Translations under genes and position numbers: made by a program
Notes under the pieces: model-generated
The model's database searches: none
The model's input: only the letters and a program-made list of their open reading frames with translations
Told to the model about the DNA's origin: nothing
Assembly: GCA_032622095.1 (NCBI GenBank)
Contig: CP136067.1
Coordinates: 123,229,030 to 123,293,029 of the forward strand
Length of the DNA: 64,000 nucleotides
Direction of reading: 5' to 3'
Origin: Siphonodentalium dalli
Taxonomy: Eukaryota > Mollusca > Scaphopoda > Gadilida > Siphonodentaliidae
In this document: one piece after another, positions 1 to 12,345 of the stretch
How the letters are laid out: every line of letters starts with the position of its first letter
Numbering within the stretch: position 1 is the first letter of the stretch

Positions 1-142
1 TCCTCGTTTCACGGAGAAGACTGTGTATCAACTTTGCGGAAATCGGCGGTTTTATGCAACGTCATTTCCTGGGCGCATTCAGCTTGCATCGGAAGTGATC
101 AACGTAGAAATCTTCCTTCCGGGTTCGGCGTATTCTGTTTGC

Positions 143-741
143 TTAGAACAATTTTTGGAATGGGAAGATCGAATATTGATTCTTTCCACATTCATCCAAA
201 TGTTCACTCAGTGAAATTTTGCGATATTTTGGTTGATTTATCTCGAACACCAACTGTATATACATGCAAAAGAAACTTTCCCGACTAACATCAGTGACCA
301 TATTATCCACACCTGGGCACTCGGATGTACGCGGAATTCTGTTCTTTAATTGCCTGTTGGATTGTGGGACTTTTATGAATTTTGGGTAATCCAGTATATA
401 TAAGAGCTGCATTTCATCTCAAATTTTGTGAGATATTCGGCTTCTTTATCAGATAGGCATTTAGAGAACCTTGTGACAAACTTCTCCTCATTTGTAGGAA
501 GTTTCTTGTAAACACGATCGTCCAAGTGTGTATCTTCCGATTTGTTGGCATAGTCGGTCACTTCCATAATCACCAGTGCACCTCCTTTGTCTGCTCTTTT
601 ACAAACAATAGTGTTGTCAGAACAAAGGCGATTTTTTGAACAGCTGGATGGGCGTATGTGACCCAGTTTGTGATTTCTAGATGGACTGATGGCAGCACAA
701 GAACACACAAGGATAGCCCCGTAGCTGCTGTGATTATGCAT
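143..741 (-). pseudogene. Reverse-transcriptase fragment, Penelope-like or related retroelement
   Basis: Reading the minus strand from 741 down, the frame contains ADKGGALVIM, then a D-Y pair and a VYKKL motif. This is the region before the catalytic palm in Penelope-like and related reverse transcriptases, where ADKGGAVVVM..DY...YKKL is typical. The frame ends at 373 and the continuation lies in another frame as YPKFIKVP, resembling the family's LPKIHKP motif, so there is at least one frameshift near 400. No catalytic YxDD motif is visible before the window edge. It is a dead fragment, not a host gene. Family assignment comes from motif memory only. Confidence 0.55.
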
Positions 742-1130
742 AATATATTGGAATTTGGCAACGATAAATTGTTAATTTCCTCCACGCACGACTTACACCC
801 AATTTTTGAACAGATGGACAGGTTAATTGTGACCTAGTTTTTTATTTTTAGATGGACTAGTAGCGGCACAAAACGAATCCAGAACAGTAGCCTAGTGGTT
901 GCTATGGTTATGCCTACGCAGGCGATTTAACAACGAAAACTGACATTTTTTCATTATGTTGACCCCATGCACGACCTACGCCCAATTTTGAACAGCTGGA
1001 CGAGCGTATGTGACCTGGTTTGTGATTTCTAGATGGACTGGTCACGGCACAAGAAGAATCCAGAAAGGATGGCACCGTAGCTGCTGTGATTATGCATACA
1101 TGCATGTGGGCGATTCAGTAACGATTATTA
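633..1130. repeat. Three diverged tandem copies of a ~175-bp unit
   Basis: The phrase TTTTGAACAG(A/C)TGGA followed by TTTCTAGATGGACT and GCTGTGATTATGCAT recurs from about 633, 805 and 990, in the same order and orientation. Copies differ by many substitutions and small indels. The unit overlaps the upstream end of the reverse-transcriptase fragment, so it may be part of that retroelement. Confidence 0.7.
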
Positions 1131-3699
1131 TTATATTATGAGAACTGGGAACTAGAAACTGGGATTGGTCTGGGAACTAGTAACGGAATTCATGGAATTT
1201 ATGTAAGGGCAGATATGAAGCTACTCACAAACTCACAAACAACCTTCAACGGCATTACAGCACAATAAATTGGGTTGATACAGTGCAATGCTAATATGGG
1301 TGAATCTGTGGGTTTTTTTTTTAATAAGAATTAAAAGATTATTTAGCTGGTTTTGAATTAGATGATATATACCGTACCACACACCAATGCAAACTGTATG
1401 TACTCTGTATATGTAGACATCAGAGGCTACATAGGTGAAGCTGTACCTCCCTGATGTTACTTGTAACAATCTTAGTCGACGAATCTTAATGCGTCATAAC
1501 GTACGGAATTATACCTGCTAAGTTAATGGCACCTAATCGTATCGTTGTCTCCTAAAATTTTGTGGACCGAACAATGAAGAGCATTTTTTGGATAATTCAT
1601 GTTTCCGATGGGTGGGAAAGTAGAGTGGGAACCGTGGATATAATCTAGGAATCTGGTACCGATATATACGGCGCGGCCGATAGTTGTGTGGTTTAGAATA
1701 ATTCAAGTGTCCGATGGGTGGTCGAGTTGGATTGTCTTCATCTAGAAATGATACACTGATATGACAGTCGCAAATCATATTAAATAAAAGGTCGACCGAC
1801 CACAATGTCCCTGGAGACGGTAGCTAACTGAAGGATTGGATATGTCCGGAATAAATGTCATCATCCGGAAACCTCAAATGTTGAAAATCAAGAAAAATCG
1901 TCAAACTAGGGGCCATAACTGCGGTAGAAAAGATCGGATAAGTCTGGTTTTCGAACTCGTTCAAAATATTTTTTAAAAACAGCTCTTACGCAAAACATTG
2001 TTAAAATCGGTAATATTTGTTCAAGTTATTGCGCTAACGAGCTTAGAAAAGTCGGCAAAAATGGCAAGAACTCGACAAAAATTGTTCCAACCAAACTCAG
2101 AATTGCAGGTTCCAACGATGTTTAATATCTGTGCCAAATTTTAAAAAATGACTGGAAAATGACGGAATATGTACACAGGCTCGGGATAAAGTTGGGTCCT
2201 AGGATGTATCATGCTATTTCAAAAATGTTTTCTATTAAATATGTATGGCAGTGTGCGTTTTAGTCATGGTTCGGACGATGAACCAATTTCTTTATGATAG
2301 ATGCCAAGATTAATCAATTAATTTGCAATTGGGTTAAAGGGAGGTAAAAGCTATTCTGCATCATAAGTTTCAAGATCTATCCAAGTAGACCCACGGAGCG
2401 TCGATAAACCTAGCGGTATTTTCAATTAGGAGATTCATTTCAACAGAACATTGTGTGTCAGTATCTAAAGAGTGAGTTTTAATCACCTCTCCAATTCTGT
2501 TCGCAGGCGACCACAACATGCAACCAGTCTCATAAGATTAATATATGGATTTCCAGAATAACAGGTGCGCCTTAGGTGGTAGAAAGCCTTTTGTATTTAT
2601 CACATTGAGTGCTTCTTTCAACGGTTTACATTTAAACGTCAGAATCCACTTCCTGCTGAAACTTTGACGAGCGACACAGACATGCCAATCGATATAGGTA
2701 ACGCTGGGCATGTAGTGACAAGGCTGAAATCTAGCTACAGTCTTATAAATGATGCCACGTACACAGAATGACAATGCTTTCATGAAATTCCTATCCGATT
2801 GATTTAAAAATATTACAATACAAATTGGCATTGTCTTGGAGAATGACTATATACATAATTATATTGCATATTTTGGTTATAAATGTTGGAATCGTTGTCC
2901 GACTTAAGTTGGCTTAATATCAGGCACAAATCAATTGCTAGTTTTCCGGGTGACATCCTGTCTGAATGTAAACAAGAAGTCAAGACTTTTATAGTATTAG
3001 TGTATACTTAATGCAGATATAAACAATTAAAAATACCGTATACATGAAGATGTTGTCCGGGTGGGATGAGGTGTGTTGACAATTAATTTGGAAATGCCGC
3101 GCCGCCTCGTACATGTACTATAGGCTATAGTCCCTGGTTTGGCCAATGGGTCGATAGTCGGTGTGACTATACAGAGCGTTTAGGATCGCTGATCTCTTCA
3201 TGGTATACCTGCCAGTGTCTTGGGTTCTGGGACTTCTCTTCCCGATATCGTGACGCCGTATCGTTTATACCACTATATAGACATTGCCGAAAATCGCCAC
3301 CATCTGCTCCTCTGGTATCTAAACAATTAAATCGACAATATGGATAGAGAAACCCCAGATCCATCAGGACCTAAAACTCATACGTATTTTCAACAACAGA
3401 CTGGGAGATGTTACAAAAAACAAAGAAATGCTTTTGAAAACCGTTTCGCAGCCCATAAACATGATTACGTAGCTAGAAGCATGGCGGCCTCCCGGGAATC
3501 CTTGCATGTTCATGCACGCCCACTTGGTGGGCGTCTATAGGACAGGGACGCAACCATATAACCCTTTCCAAATTTTCGATAATTGGGCTGAAGTCGTGCA
3601 CGGAGCTCAACATTGCAATTTGTGTTGCTAAATCGGCTGCGTTGCCCGAACCATGGCAGTCACAAGGGAATCCTTCCACGTATATATGGTCGTTATATA
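1131..3699. other. Intergenic stretch with no recognised feature
   Basis: Only short reading frames occur, none with a recognisable motif. A short phrase (ATAATTCA, then TCCGATGGGTGG) appears twice at about 1592 and 1698, suggesting an old local duplication. Confidence 0.5.
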
Positions 3700-4255
3700 T
3701 ATTTGTGCATTAGATTAGACGCCTTCAATCATAAACAATCATTTTATAGAACTGGAAGTGGAATTACGAACACAAATCTGCGATAAGAAATTCTGTAAGA
3801 TGGTTGGGTGTGGGCTGGGGGTGGGGTATCGAATAACTTTATTCTCAATTCTTTGATGTCATATGAGTTTGTTATTTTGTGCATAAGATTAGATAATCCT
3901 TCAATCAAAAACAATCATTCTTAGAACTGGAATTGCGAACAAATATCTTCTGAATTGGGTGGGGTGGCGAATAACTTTATTCTTCAAACTTGGGGTGGCG
4001 AATAACATTAGTCTTTAAACTCGGACGTAGATAGTTTCTAATTTTTTTATTTGATTAGACGATCCTTCATTCATAAACAATCATTTTATAGAACTGGAAG
4101 TTGAATTGCGAATAAAAATCTGCGATCTGAAATTATGTATTGGTTGGTGGGTTGGCGGGGTGGTGAATAACTTTATTCTTAATACTTGGATGTCAGATGA
4201 GTTTATTATGCTGTACATTAGATTAGTCGATCCTTCAATCACACACAATAGACAA
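3700..4255. repeat. Tandem array of ~165-180-bp units (about 3.3 copies)
   Basis: Each unit begins with TTAGAC or TTAGAT plus CCTTCAATCATAAACAATCA, then a GAACTGGAA phrase, a G-rich GGTTGGGTG stretch and GAATAACTTTATTCT. Starts lie near 3711, 3890, 4054 and 4221. The second unit carries an extra partial duplication of the G-rich phrase. No coding signal. Confidence 0.75.
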
Positions 4256-5012
4256 GAAACAATAAACAAATGTGTTCGTTACAACTTGTTCTATCTAGTT
4301 ACTTAACCCACAACAGCGGTTCTGGGGTTAGGACAACAAATTGCGAATGGACGGACGGATAGTTATACAGATCTCATAATCTGTCTATATAAACATACAT
4401 GTAAACACACCAACTTTTGTCTTTTCGGATAAAGCATCTTGCGGAAAACCACAAACAAAGTGGTGAACAGCACGTGAAACTCGCGTCGAGAGACATGCCC
4501 TTTGTCAGATTTGTTAAAACGCAGAATACGAATGGATTAGTGGTCCTTGAGCGATACTTGTTTCTCAATGAATACATTCCAAGAGCCTGCACGCGTTCGC
4601 GATAATTTATGGCGTGTCAATAAGCGTTTTATCGGCCTACATATTGTTCCGATTGTTAACAAGGTAGTTTGACTGCATGTTCATACCACCGAATATAGTT
4701 ATCAATTAAATGACAACTGAACGACAAGATGCGCTCTTTGACCACCAATGTAGGTCTAAACCAGGTTTAAAGTCGGAGGTTTAAACTGGATATTATGACT
4801 CCGGCCTATATGTTCAAACATAAAACCCAACATCATAATTTTGCATATATACATAATAACTGCTAATATACAATGTATATGCATACGTAAAAAATGGAGC
4901 ACATAACAAATACTGCTCAGTTGTATGTATTTGATTGTATATATCGAGTATAACATGTCATACAAGTGGGTTTATTCATAGGCCATGTTAAGTGATACAT
5001 GTTTATCTGGCT

Positions 5013-5014
<2 letters not shown>
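4256..5014. other. Unassigned intergenic sequence
   Basis: No coding motif, inverted repeat or tandem repeat recognised. Short open frames on both strands overlap one another and look like chance. Confidence 0.5.

Positions 5015-5105
<91 letters not shown>
5015..5105. repeat. (TA)n microsatellite, ~45 copies
   Basis: An uninterrupted TA dinucleotide run of 91 bp. It opens artificial frames that would encode alternating Tyr-Ile on both strands; these are not genes. Confidence 0.99.
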
Positions 5106-5107
<2 letters not shown>

Positions 5108-5447
5108 CATGAACCACGGATACCGACCAAACATTTGGTAAAACATTTTGTCGCCATCAAATTGTTTCCATCAAATTGCCGTTCGATTCAGGGATGTGAG
5201 AAGGGAGGGGTACACACGCTAATACAAGTACTTATAATTTATTTGCACATGACAATGGTCCGGTTTTAGTCTGAACATGTCATACCGTTACTTGCAGACT
5301 TTAAGTTGTGAACGTATTGTCTGTATGTGTATGTAGCCTTAACGATATGAGTAGAGGCAACTTGAGCCTCACTGCCACGATCACCTATATTGACTGGCAA
5401 GTGTCACTTTTTACCAATCCAGCAGGAAGAGAACTTTTAATGTTTAA
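5106..5447. other. Unassigned intergenic sequence
   Basis: Nothing recognised between the TA tract and the direct duplication that follows. Confidence 0.5.
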
Positions 5448-6323
5448 TTGAAAAACTTTGAATGAGTAACTCGACACGACAAACACAAAGGGCGCTTACT
5501 ATCTCCAAGACACAATTGTTGTGTTGTGATGTTGTAGATCGCTCATATGAGGTTGGTGGCCTTTTGTTGTCGCTCGATTATCGTGATAGGTCAGATTTGG
5601 AGAGGGGTCCAAAATTAGCCTTTAGTTTATCAAACAACGTTGTATTGAAATTAAATTTCTATGGGAAATACCATAATGCCTATCGAAGCTCTCCAGGTCT
5701 ACCTTGATAATGACTTTGCTTAGAATAAACTAGAACAATAAACCGTTAAATTTGCGAAACACAATGACAATTCAATTTTCTAGAAGGATGTAGCCTTTAT
5801 GTCTTTTGCAAAGAAACTGGCTGATATTGACCACTTTTACACACTAATTGGTTCATTATTCTAACATCCGATCCAAGACTAACAACTCACAAACTCTAAA
5901 ATATTTTAAAAAAACGATGAATGAGTTACTAAACACGACAAGCACAAAGGGCGTTTACTGTCCAAGACAGACCTGCTGTTTTGTGATGTTGTATATGTCT
6001 CTTATGAGACTGGTGCCCTTTTTGTCGCTGGATTATCGTGAGAGATCAGAATTGGAGGGGTCCATAATTAGCGATTGGTTTATCAAACAACGTTCTATTG
6101 ACATTAACGTTCTATAGGAAAGGCCATAGTACTCATAGAAGCTCTCCAGATCTACTTGGAAAATTGCTTTGTCTGGAATAGACTAGAAGATAAAACGATG
6201 AAATTTGCGCACAATGGCATTCAAATTTCGGGAAGAATGTAGGCTTACGTCTTTTGCAAAGAAACTGGCCAATATTGACCACTTTTACAAACTAATTGGT
6301 TGATCGTTCTAACGTCCGAACCA
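5448..6323. repeat. Direct duplication of a ~430-bp unit
   Basis: Copy 1 is about 5448-5877 and copy 2 about 5908-6323. Landmarks in the same order in both are AACACAAAGGGCG or its close match, TTGTCGCT.GATTATCGTGA, TTTATCAAACAACGTT, GAAGCTCTCCAG and TCTTTTGCAAAGAAACTGGC followed by ATTGACCACTTTTACA. Many substitutions show the duplication is old. No coding motif. Confidence 0.85.
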
Positions 6324-6651
6324 GTTATTCATGAACTATAACACATTTGACGAATATGGCACTGCATGAGCATCCATGTATGCATTTCCAATGGCATAGC
6401 GTCCAATTAGAACAATAACATAAAACGGATTTAGTGGTAAGCTAATATATATGTCGGAAGTTACTTCAATGTTCATTAAATATTATGATTATGTATATAT
6501 ATCCACAGGTTTATAATTATGATGACTAGTACACTTGCTTGAATACATAATGCTATCATGAGAATGAGTATCGATGAGCATGCCATGCACAATCGATAGC
6601 AACATCCAGTAAATTCGCCTCTTATCGTATTATCAAGACCTCATTTGAACG
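6324..6651. other. Unassigned spacer
   Basis: AT-rich sequence between the duplication and the LINE remnant. No feature seen. Confidence 0.5.
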
Positions 6652-6967
6652 AGAAAGTTACCTATCAATAACAAACCACCGAGTCGTGCAAAGCATCCTT
6701 CTCTTCCGAACGAGGAACCACAGACTCCCAATAGAATATGGCACGTGGACCAATGCCCCATATTCGGATAGATTATATGCCCTCGGCAACTCAGAAATAG
6801 GCGACGAGTACCATGTCATCCTTAAATGTATTGAACCCCCAAGACATACGCGTACAATACCTGGGACCATACTATTACCGGAGACCAAACGCTAACAAGT
6901 TAGCAGCACTATTCAATAACCACAACAGAAGAATTACCAAGAATCTCTCAGTTTTTATAAAAAAAGG
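6652..6967 (+). pseudogene. LINE (non-LTR retrotransposon) 3'-terminal coding remnant
   Basis: Translation gives FRTRNHRLPIEYGTW, then DRLYALGNSEIGDEYHV and LKC. This is the C-terminal pattern of many LINE reverse-transcriptase proteins (FRTxNHRLPIExGxW...C..C...GDExHxLxxCP), with the first zinc-binding cysteine replaced. After one frameshift near 6858 the frame resumes as YYYRRPNANKLAALF, then LSVFIKK and a stop at about 6966, matching the usual YYxRPNxxKLxxLF...FI ending. Everything upstream of this last ~100 codons is missing, as expected for 5'-truncated LINEs. The clade cannot be fixed by eye. Confidence 0.75.
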
Positions 6968-7761
6968 TCATTGATATATTTCGGAACTCTTGAGACTACA
7001 TTTTCGGACAAACAAGTAACCCCCACCCCCCCTTCAAAATATACCGTTATAATATACTTGTTTCTTCCACATGTACCAACATTTTATGAAGAAGGACCCC
7101 AACACCAATATAATAGTTTATGGCTGCAGATGCGCTTATTTGATAAGCACAACAAGTAATACAATCTCATTCCTCTTGAGGATTAATCACTTAAACCATT
7201 CAAAATCGATATCCATTGACCGAACACGCAACCATTACGCCAAAATTAATAACAATAACCTTATATATCTATCAGACAAAATATATATATAAAAGAAGCA
7301 TATTTCCCTTCCCGCGTTCTCTCTCCATTCTCTATCTATATACCTTGTCTTCCACTCTATATTATCTCTCTTTCTACGTCTGTCTTACATATAATGTTTG
7401 TGTTCTATTGAAATAGTATTCAACTATCCTTTCCCAGTATTCAGTCAGTCGAATTTTTCAAAGCAATCAAACAGAAACAAAAGGCCCATTGTCTATTTAA
7501 AAAAACTTTATGTCGTTATCGCGATATATAACTTGAACAAACGTCGACCGATTTGATGCATAGTTGATAAACGGATTTTTCATAGCAACATCTCGGTCGT
7601 TTTCGCAAAGCGGATGTTTTACCTGAGATATGGATTTTAAATTGTGTACTTGAGTAATCCCAGGGCGAAAACTTTAAAGCACTTCAACTGAACTGATCCC
7701 TGTTCTACGACAATATCTTGAAATAAATAAAAACATCGATGCTCAACTGTTGTTAAATATA
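6968..7761. other. Unassigned AT-rich intergenic sequence
   Basis: Directly follows the LINE remnant and may include its 3' untranslated tail. A pyrimidine-rich stretch lies at about 7301-7385. No gene recognised. Confidence 0.45.

Positions 7762-7792
<31 letters not shown>
7762..7792. repeat. (ATT)n microsatellite
   Basis: About ten uninterrupted ATT units. Confidence 0.97.
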
Positions 7793-7954
7793 GGCGTACA
7801 TGCGTCCTATTACCATACTGTTGGGGATAGCATTTTGAATCTACCCATATATAAAATTTATATGTTCTTACAAGTATATGACCCAATTAAAATAGATGCA
7901 CAGCGAACAGTTTATATGAGGTTGCTGGTCATTAGCAATACATAATGGATAGAG

Positions 7955-8125
7955 TATGGCAAAAAACAGGTGATTACACCAAAATGGTTGCCATGCCAAC
8001 GGTGTACGTTATTCGGATCATATCCAAAGTGATATATAATTGTGTGATATACATGTGTGCTAACTGCGATGCTTTTAACATAACATTGACGATTGTGTCC
8101 TCTTTCCACCCAACTAATGGTGTGG
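7955..8125. repeat. Diverged dispersed repeat, copy 1
   Basis: Shares a series of phrases in order with 9960-10135: AC.AAAATGGTTGCCATG, ATATCCAAA.TG, TACATG.GTG, GCTTTTAACATAA and GATTTTGTC- or GATTGTGTC-like ends, then CC.CCC.ACTA. Similarity is weak but collinear, so this is probably an old repeat family of unknown type. Confidence 0.45.
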
Positions 8126-8743
8126 CCATGGTCTATCGGGAAGAGCGATTTCTAATTTTAAGGGTCGCCAATTGGCCCGGTCACATGTTTCGTAAAATCT
8201 CTCACACAAGTAATAATCAGCCTATGGTAATATCACATGAAGTGATAAACACACTTGACCTTTCATAGTCACCTGGACTCTTGAGATCAGTGCTGGCGGT
8301 TCGTGTTGGAGAATGTATGCATACAAGTATTATTATATAACTATATCCACCAACAAGTCCACCGTTCTCACTAAAATAGTTCATATAGGATCATTTTCCA
8401 GAATTCTCAGAAACCATATATTGTTGCTATGGTAACGCCATTTTTTGAGGCTACTAATCGATAAGAAGTTTATCAACAATGGTTTCCAATGTCTCCAGTA
8501 TATGGGATTTACGATTTACTACATTGCCCAAAATCCCCAATTTTGTTTACGAAACCCATTTTTTATACAAATGACAGGCTACTATGAAGGAAGTTGGAGT
8601 GTGACATGGACCGATCTTCCTGGAGCATCCAAAGGTTGCCAAGAACTATTGCGAAGTGGTTGCAAGAATGGGTGCAAAACCAAGTGTAAATTCTCGAGGG
8701 CATCATTACGCTGTACTGCTCTATGCAGTTGCAATTGCAAATA

Positions 8744-8899
8744 CAGTAATGCCCTAAGTAATCGACCCTTAACCACATCAGAATTATGGGTAATTTTCAG
8801 GATTTAGTCGGAAATAAATATTCATATTTTCCGACTAAATCCTGAAAATTACCCATAATTCTGCTGTGGTTAAGATGTCGATTACTTAGGGCATTACTG
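8744..8899. mobile_element. Palindromic MITE, CAGTAATGCCC family, copy 1
   Basis: The sequence starts with CAGTAATGCCCTAAGTAATC and ends with its reverse complement, and the arms stay complementary for about 75 bp, including AATTATGGGTAATTTTCAGG. It is flanked by TA on both sides (8742-8743 and 8900-8901), consistent with TA-targeting elements of the Tc1/mariner type. There is no coding capacity. Related copies lie at 39752-39964 and 40074-40417. Confidence 0.9.
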
Positions 8900-10465
8900 T
8901 AAGTGTTGCCAACAGTGACATGTATGCAAATTTTTCCAACTCTTTAGGGTGCGTTCACACAACTAGCAGAGTTGACTGGCGATTTGTCATGAATTCTTCA
9001 TACATGACTATCCATTGCACATTCTTGAATGTCACTTATCGCAGAATGAGTGTCTTCAAATGTTTTATCCCATATTGGAGCGGCGAAATGCCACGAGTTA
9101 TTGCACGATTGATTCTCATAATATATTATAATATTTTAGCACACTTCAGATGTATAACAACTATATAGGGAATTACACATATCTCACGATATTGCTATTG
9201 CAAATGTAAACAATTAATATACCTTGTCGCACATAATTTGCACCTACGCTCGTAATAAAAACATTTGCTTACCTCTATTTGGAAGAATTATGGTTAATAT
9301 CATAAATATGTAAACCTTGCGGTACTTGTATGTTGCGCATATAATACCACAATGATTAGCTGCTTGTCAAATTGTGAGTAAGTGTAATTATAGCTGCACA
9401 AAGGTAATCGCGTAGCTCCATAGCAACGGTTGCCCAGCAGTTTTGTACCAGACCAATATTGTCCACACACACTCGCTAAAATGATATGATATAAAGTTAA
9501 CGCGAAAGATTGTCATAATCAACTTTCAGATAGTTTTATATCATAGAAATGCTTCTCGTGTCATTGTAACCATCAATTATAGTAATCAAAACAAACAACC
9601 CATTGTTTTTTTTTGCATTATATTTACGCTATTCCATCATCTTCTAGCCTATACTTGTTGTTTTGCAATCTTTAGAATTGTTATATATATACAGAGTGAT
9701 TTATCAGTTTATATTTTCTTGTCAAAGTACATTTTATAATAAAAACTGTACACACATCTCAATAAAATGTTGATACACGCAGCCAATAATAGGGGCTTTC
9801 AAACAAATGGCGGCCATTTTATCCGCCAGTTTGATTCTACCCAACTATAACGGACACATGAGTCAATGGATATATAGCCTGATCCCTTTTCAGTACAAGT
9901 ACATAAAACATTGTTTTTCGTTCAGAAACTGAGTCATAACGATGCATATTTGTTGGGATTGAGAAAAAAACAAGATTTGTTGTCAAAACGGTTGCCATGG
10001 CAACCATGGGCATTCTCCAGCTTGGCATGATATCCAAAATGTCTTATTTTTATATGTAGTACATGCGTGTCCAGTTTGGTGCTTTTACCATAAAATGCAC
10101 GATTTTGTCATCTATCCGCCCCACTATATGGGTTTACTGGAAACACATACACATTCAAAGTACATGGGACTGCATGTAGTTTCAAATAATAGTTAATATG
10201 TTTTCAGCGAAGTTAGAAATTCAACCGAACACGTTTGTGTCACATATTATTAAAAATTTAGTGTGTATCAACGATTCGCAATATTTAGGAACATAAAGAC
10301 CCAAAATGTGTTTTCTCCGTTACCACGCCCACTGTAATGTATGTGTGTCGCATATCACAAACGCCACATCAATATTTTCCACATGTTTTGTTTTCGAAAA
10401 CGTACATATCCCCACATAAGAAATTGGCCCATTTCGTCTGTCTATACACCATATAGAGTGATATA
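8900..10465. other. Unassigned intergenic sequence before the foldback element
   Basis: Contains copy 2 of the weak dispersed repeat at about 9960-10135. No coding motif. Confidence 0.45.
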
Positions 10466-12345
10466 GTTAGGGAGCCCGCATATGTTCTATTTACACTTTT
10501 GCGTACAAAAGGTTTGACCCCCTAAAGTTGGTACCAATAATGGAACATTCTGAAAACCCGATTTCTTAAGTTGCGCATTCCTGGGGTTTAGGGGCCGCTG
10601 AACCCCAAAAAGTGCCAAAAATCACTTCTATTTACACTTCTGCGTACATCGATGAATTTTGGTTTGATGATACTCCTAAGTGTACTGATTAAGAAAACAC
10701 AACTTAAGAAAGGGTTTTTCCTGGGGATTTCAGATAAGAAAGGGGGTCCCATGCTGAACCCCAAAACGTGATTTTTCCCTTTTTTTTACACTTTCGCGTA
10801 CATCCATAAGTTTTGGTCTCAAAGTACTTTGATATATACTAATTATAAAAACACAACTTAAGAAGCAACTTTTCCTGGGGTTTTAAGTCAAGAAGGGGGT
10901 CATCGGGTCACCCCTCAAAACGTAAAAAATCACTTTTATTTACATGATTGCATTCGTCCAACGTGTGTGTATGTGCGCACACCCCTGGAACGTTGCACTA
11001 TTACAACCAATACATCCCTAAATCGATACGATCAACTTACGAAATATATATTCATGTCGTTTTCTGATAATAACGAGACTTGTACCCCCCCCCCCCTCCA
11101 CAACCCGATCCATTTTCTAGAACTATAAGTGAGCCAGTTTTATGAAAATTATAGCGGGAAAATCTTGTAAAATGTATATAAATGTATATATTTTCGTGAA
11201 GCTAAGACATAATGACACTTTTTTGGGCCAAAATTGAAAATCACCATCCAAGATGGCCGCCAAAATGGCCACCGGAAGTTGAAAATATGACATTTTTTCA
11301 CAAATATCTTCTAGATCAATTCATGCTGTTTGGAACTGGTTGAATAATGCAACTTTATTTTGTGTTTTATATATTAAATGATCATTGGAGCAATTAAATA
11401 TGCAATTATTGGGGTCCTAACCCCTTCCGATCCCTCAAAAATTCGATTTTACAGAACGCAGTACAAAATTTAAAAAAAAATCACAATTGGGATTCTAGTC
11501 ATATTTCAACAAGAAATGAAAAGGAACATTGTAATGTAAGTGAGGCATATCATTACCTATGAATATATATGGAACCATAAATCTTACCTTGGCTCAAAAT
11601 GGCTGCGAAAATGGCCGCCAAAATATGGAAAATGGTAAATATTGCCCCAGGGTGTCCTGCAATCGCGTACAAGTTGTGGTTGATGTACACAATTGGCTAA
11701 TCTGTTTTCTATACATCGCATACTAACATGTCTGATGCACCATGGATCATTTTTACTATTGTCACCACTGACATCACCAGAAATATTGGATTTTTCTCTC
11801 ACAAACTTGACATAAATATCGGCAAAATTCACTTTTCAGGGTTGGACCATTTGTTCAAGTAACATGTAACTATCTTTGGATTGAAAGGTGTTTATTGTTT
11901 TGGTCTATCTTAAATGTGTCACACTGCGGTGTTTATAGACTAAATTGCTCAAGATGGCTTCCAAAATGGCAACCAAATTTGTTAAAAGTTAAAAGTTAAC
12001 GTATCCCGAACATTATTCTCTGCGTTATCCGAAAAAGGTGGCAAATTGTGACTCACTTGGTTATTGTACGTGTTAGTTACAATGTAATTAACTGACAACT
12101 ACGTTCTATTATGTTTGTCCCAGTTCCGTATGGGGCATGACAAATTCATTTTAAAGTTGCAGTATGGAATTTTGCGGAGAACCTCTTTTGTGATTCTGGC
12201 CATATTATTGAAAGGAAATGGGCCGAACTTTGAGACGGAACTGAGATGAACCATGATATGTGGGTATTCTGACCCATTATGATAAAAAATTATCAACTGG
12301 ATGCACGGTGGAAGCCAAGATGGCAGCCAGGGAGTTACTCTATGA
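10466..12345 (+). repeat. Foldback element, left inverted arm
   Basis: Complementary to 14694-16570. Landmarks inside, from the outer end: GTACAAAAGGTTTGACCCCC, a C tract at about 11085, AAATGGCCGCCAAAATATGG near 11609, and CCGTATGGGGCATGACAAAT near 12126. Each has its complement at the mirror position of the right arm. Confidence 0.92.
10486..10945. repeat. Three ~150-bp subrepeats at the outer end of the left arm
   Basis: TTTACACTTTTGCGTAC-like starts occur at about 10489, 10630 and 10786. Each is followed by AACTTAAGAA, CCTGGGG and an ACCCC.AAAACGT..AATCACTT phrase. The mirror set is at about 16090-16550. Subterminal tandem repeats of this kind are typical of foldback-type ends. Confidence 0.8.

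Noticed and set aside
4917-5160. Minus-strand frames encoding long Tyr-Ile repeats
   Set aside because: They are the translation of the (TA)n microsatellite.
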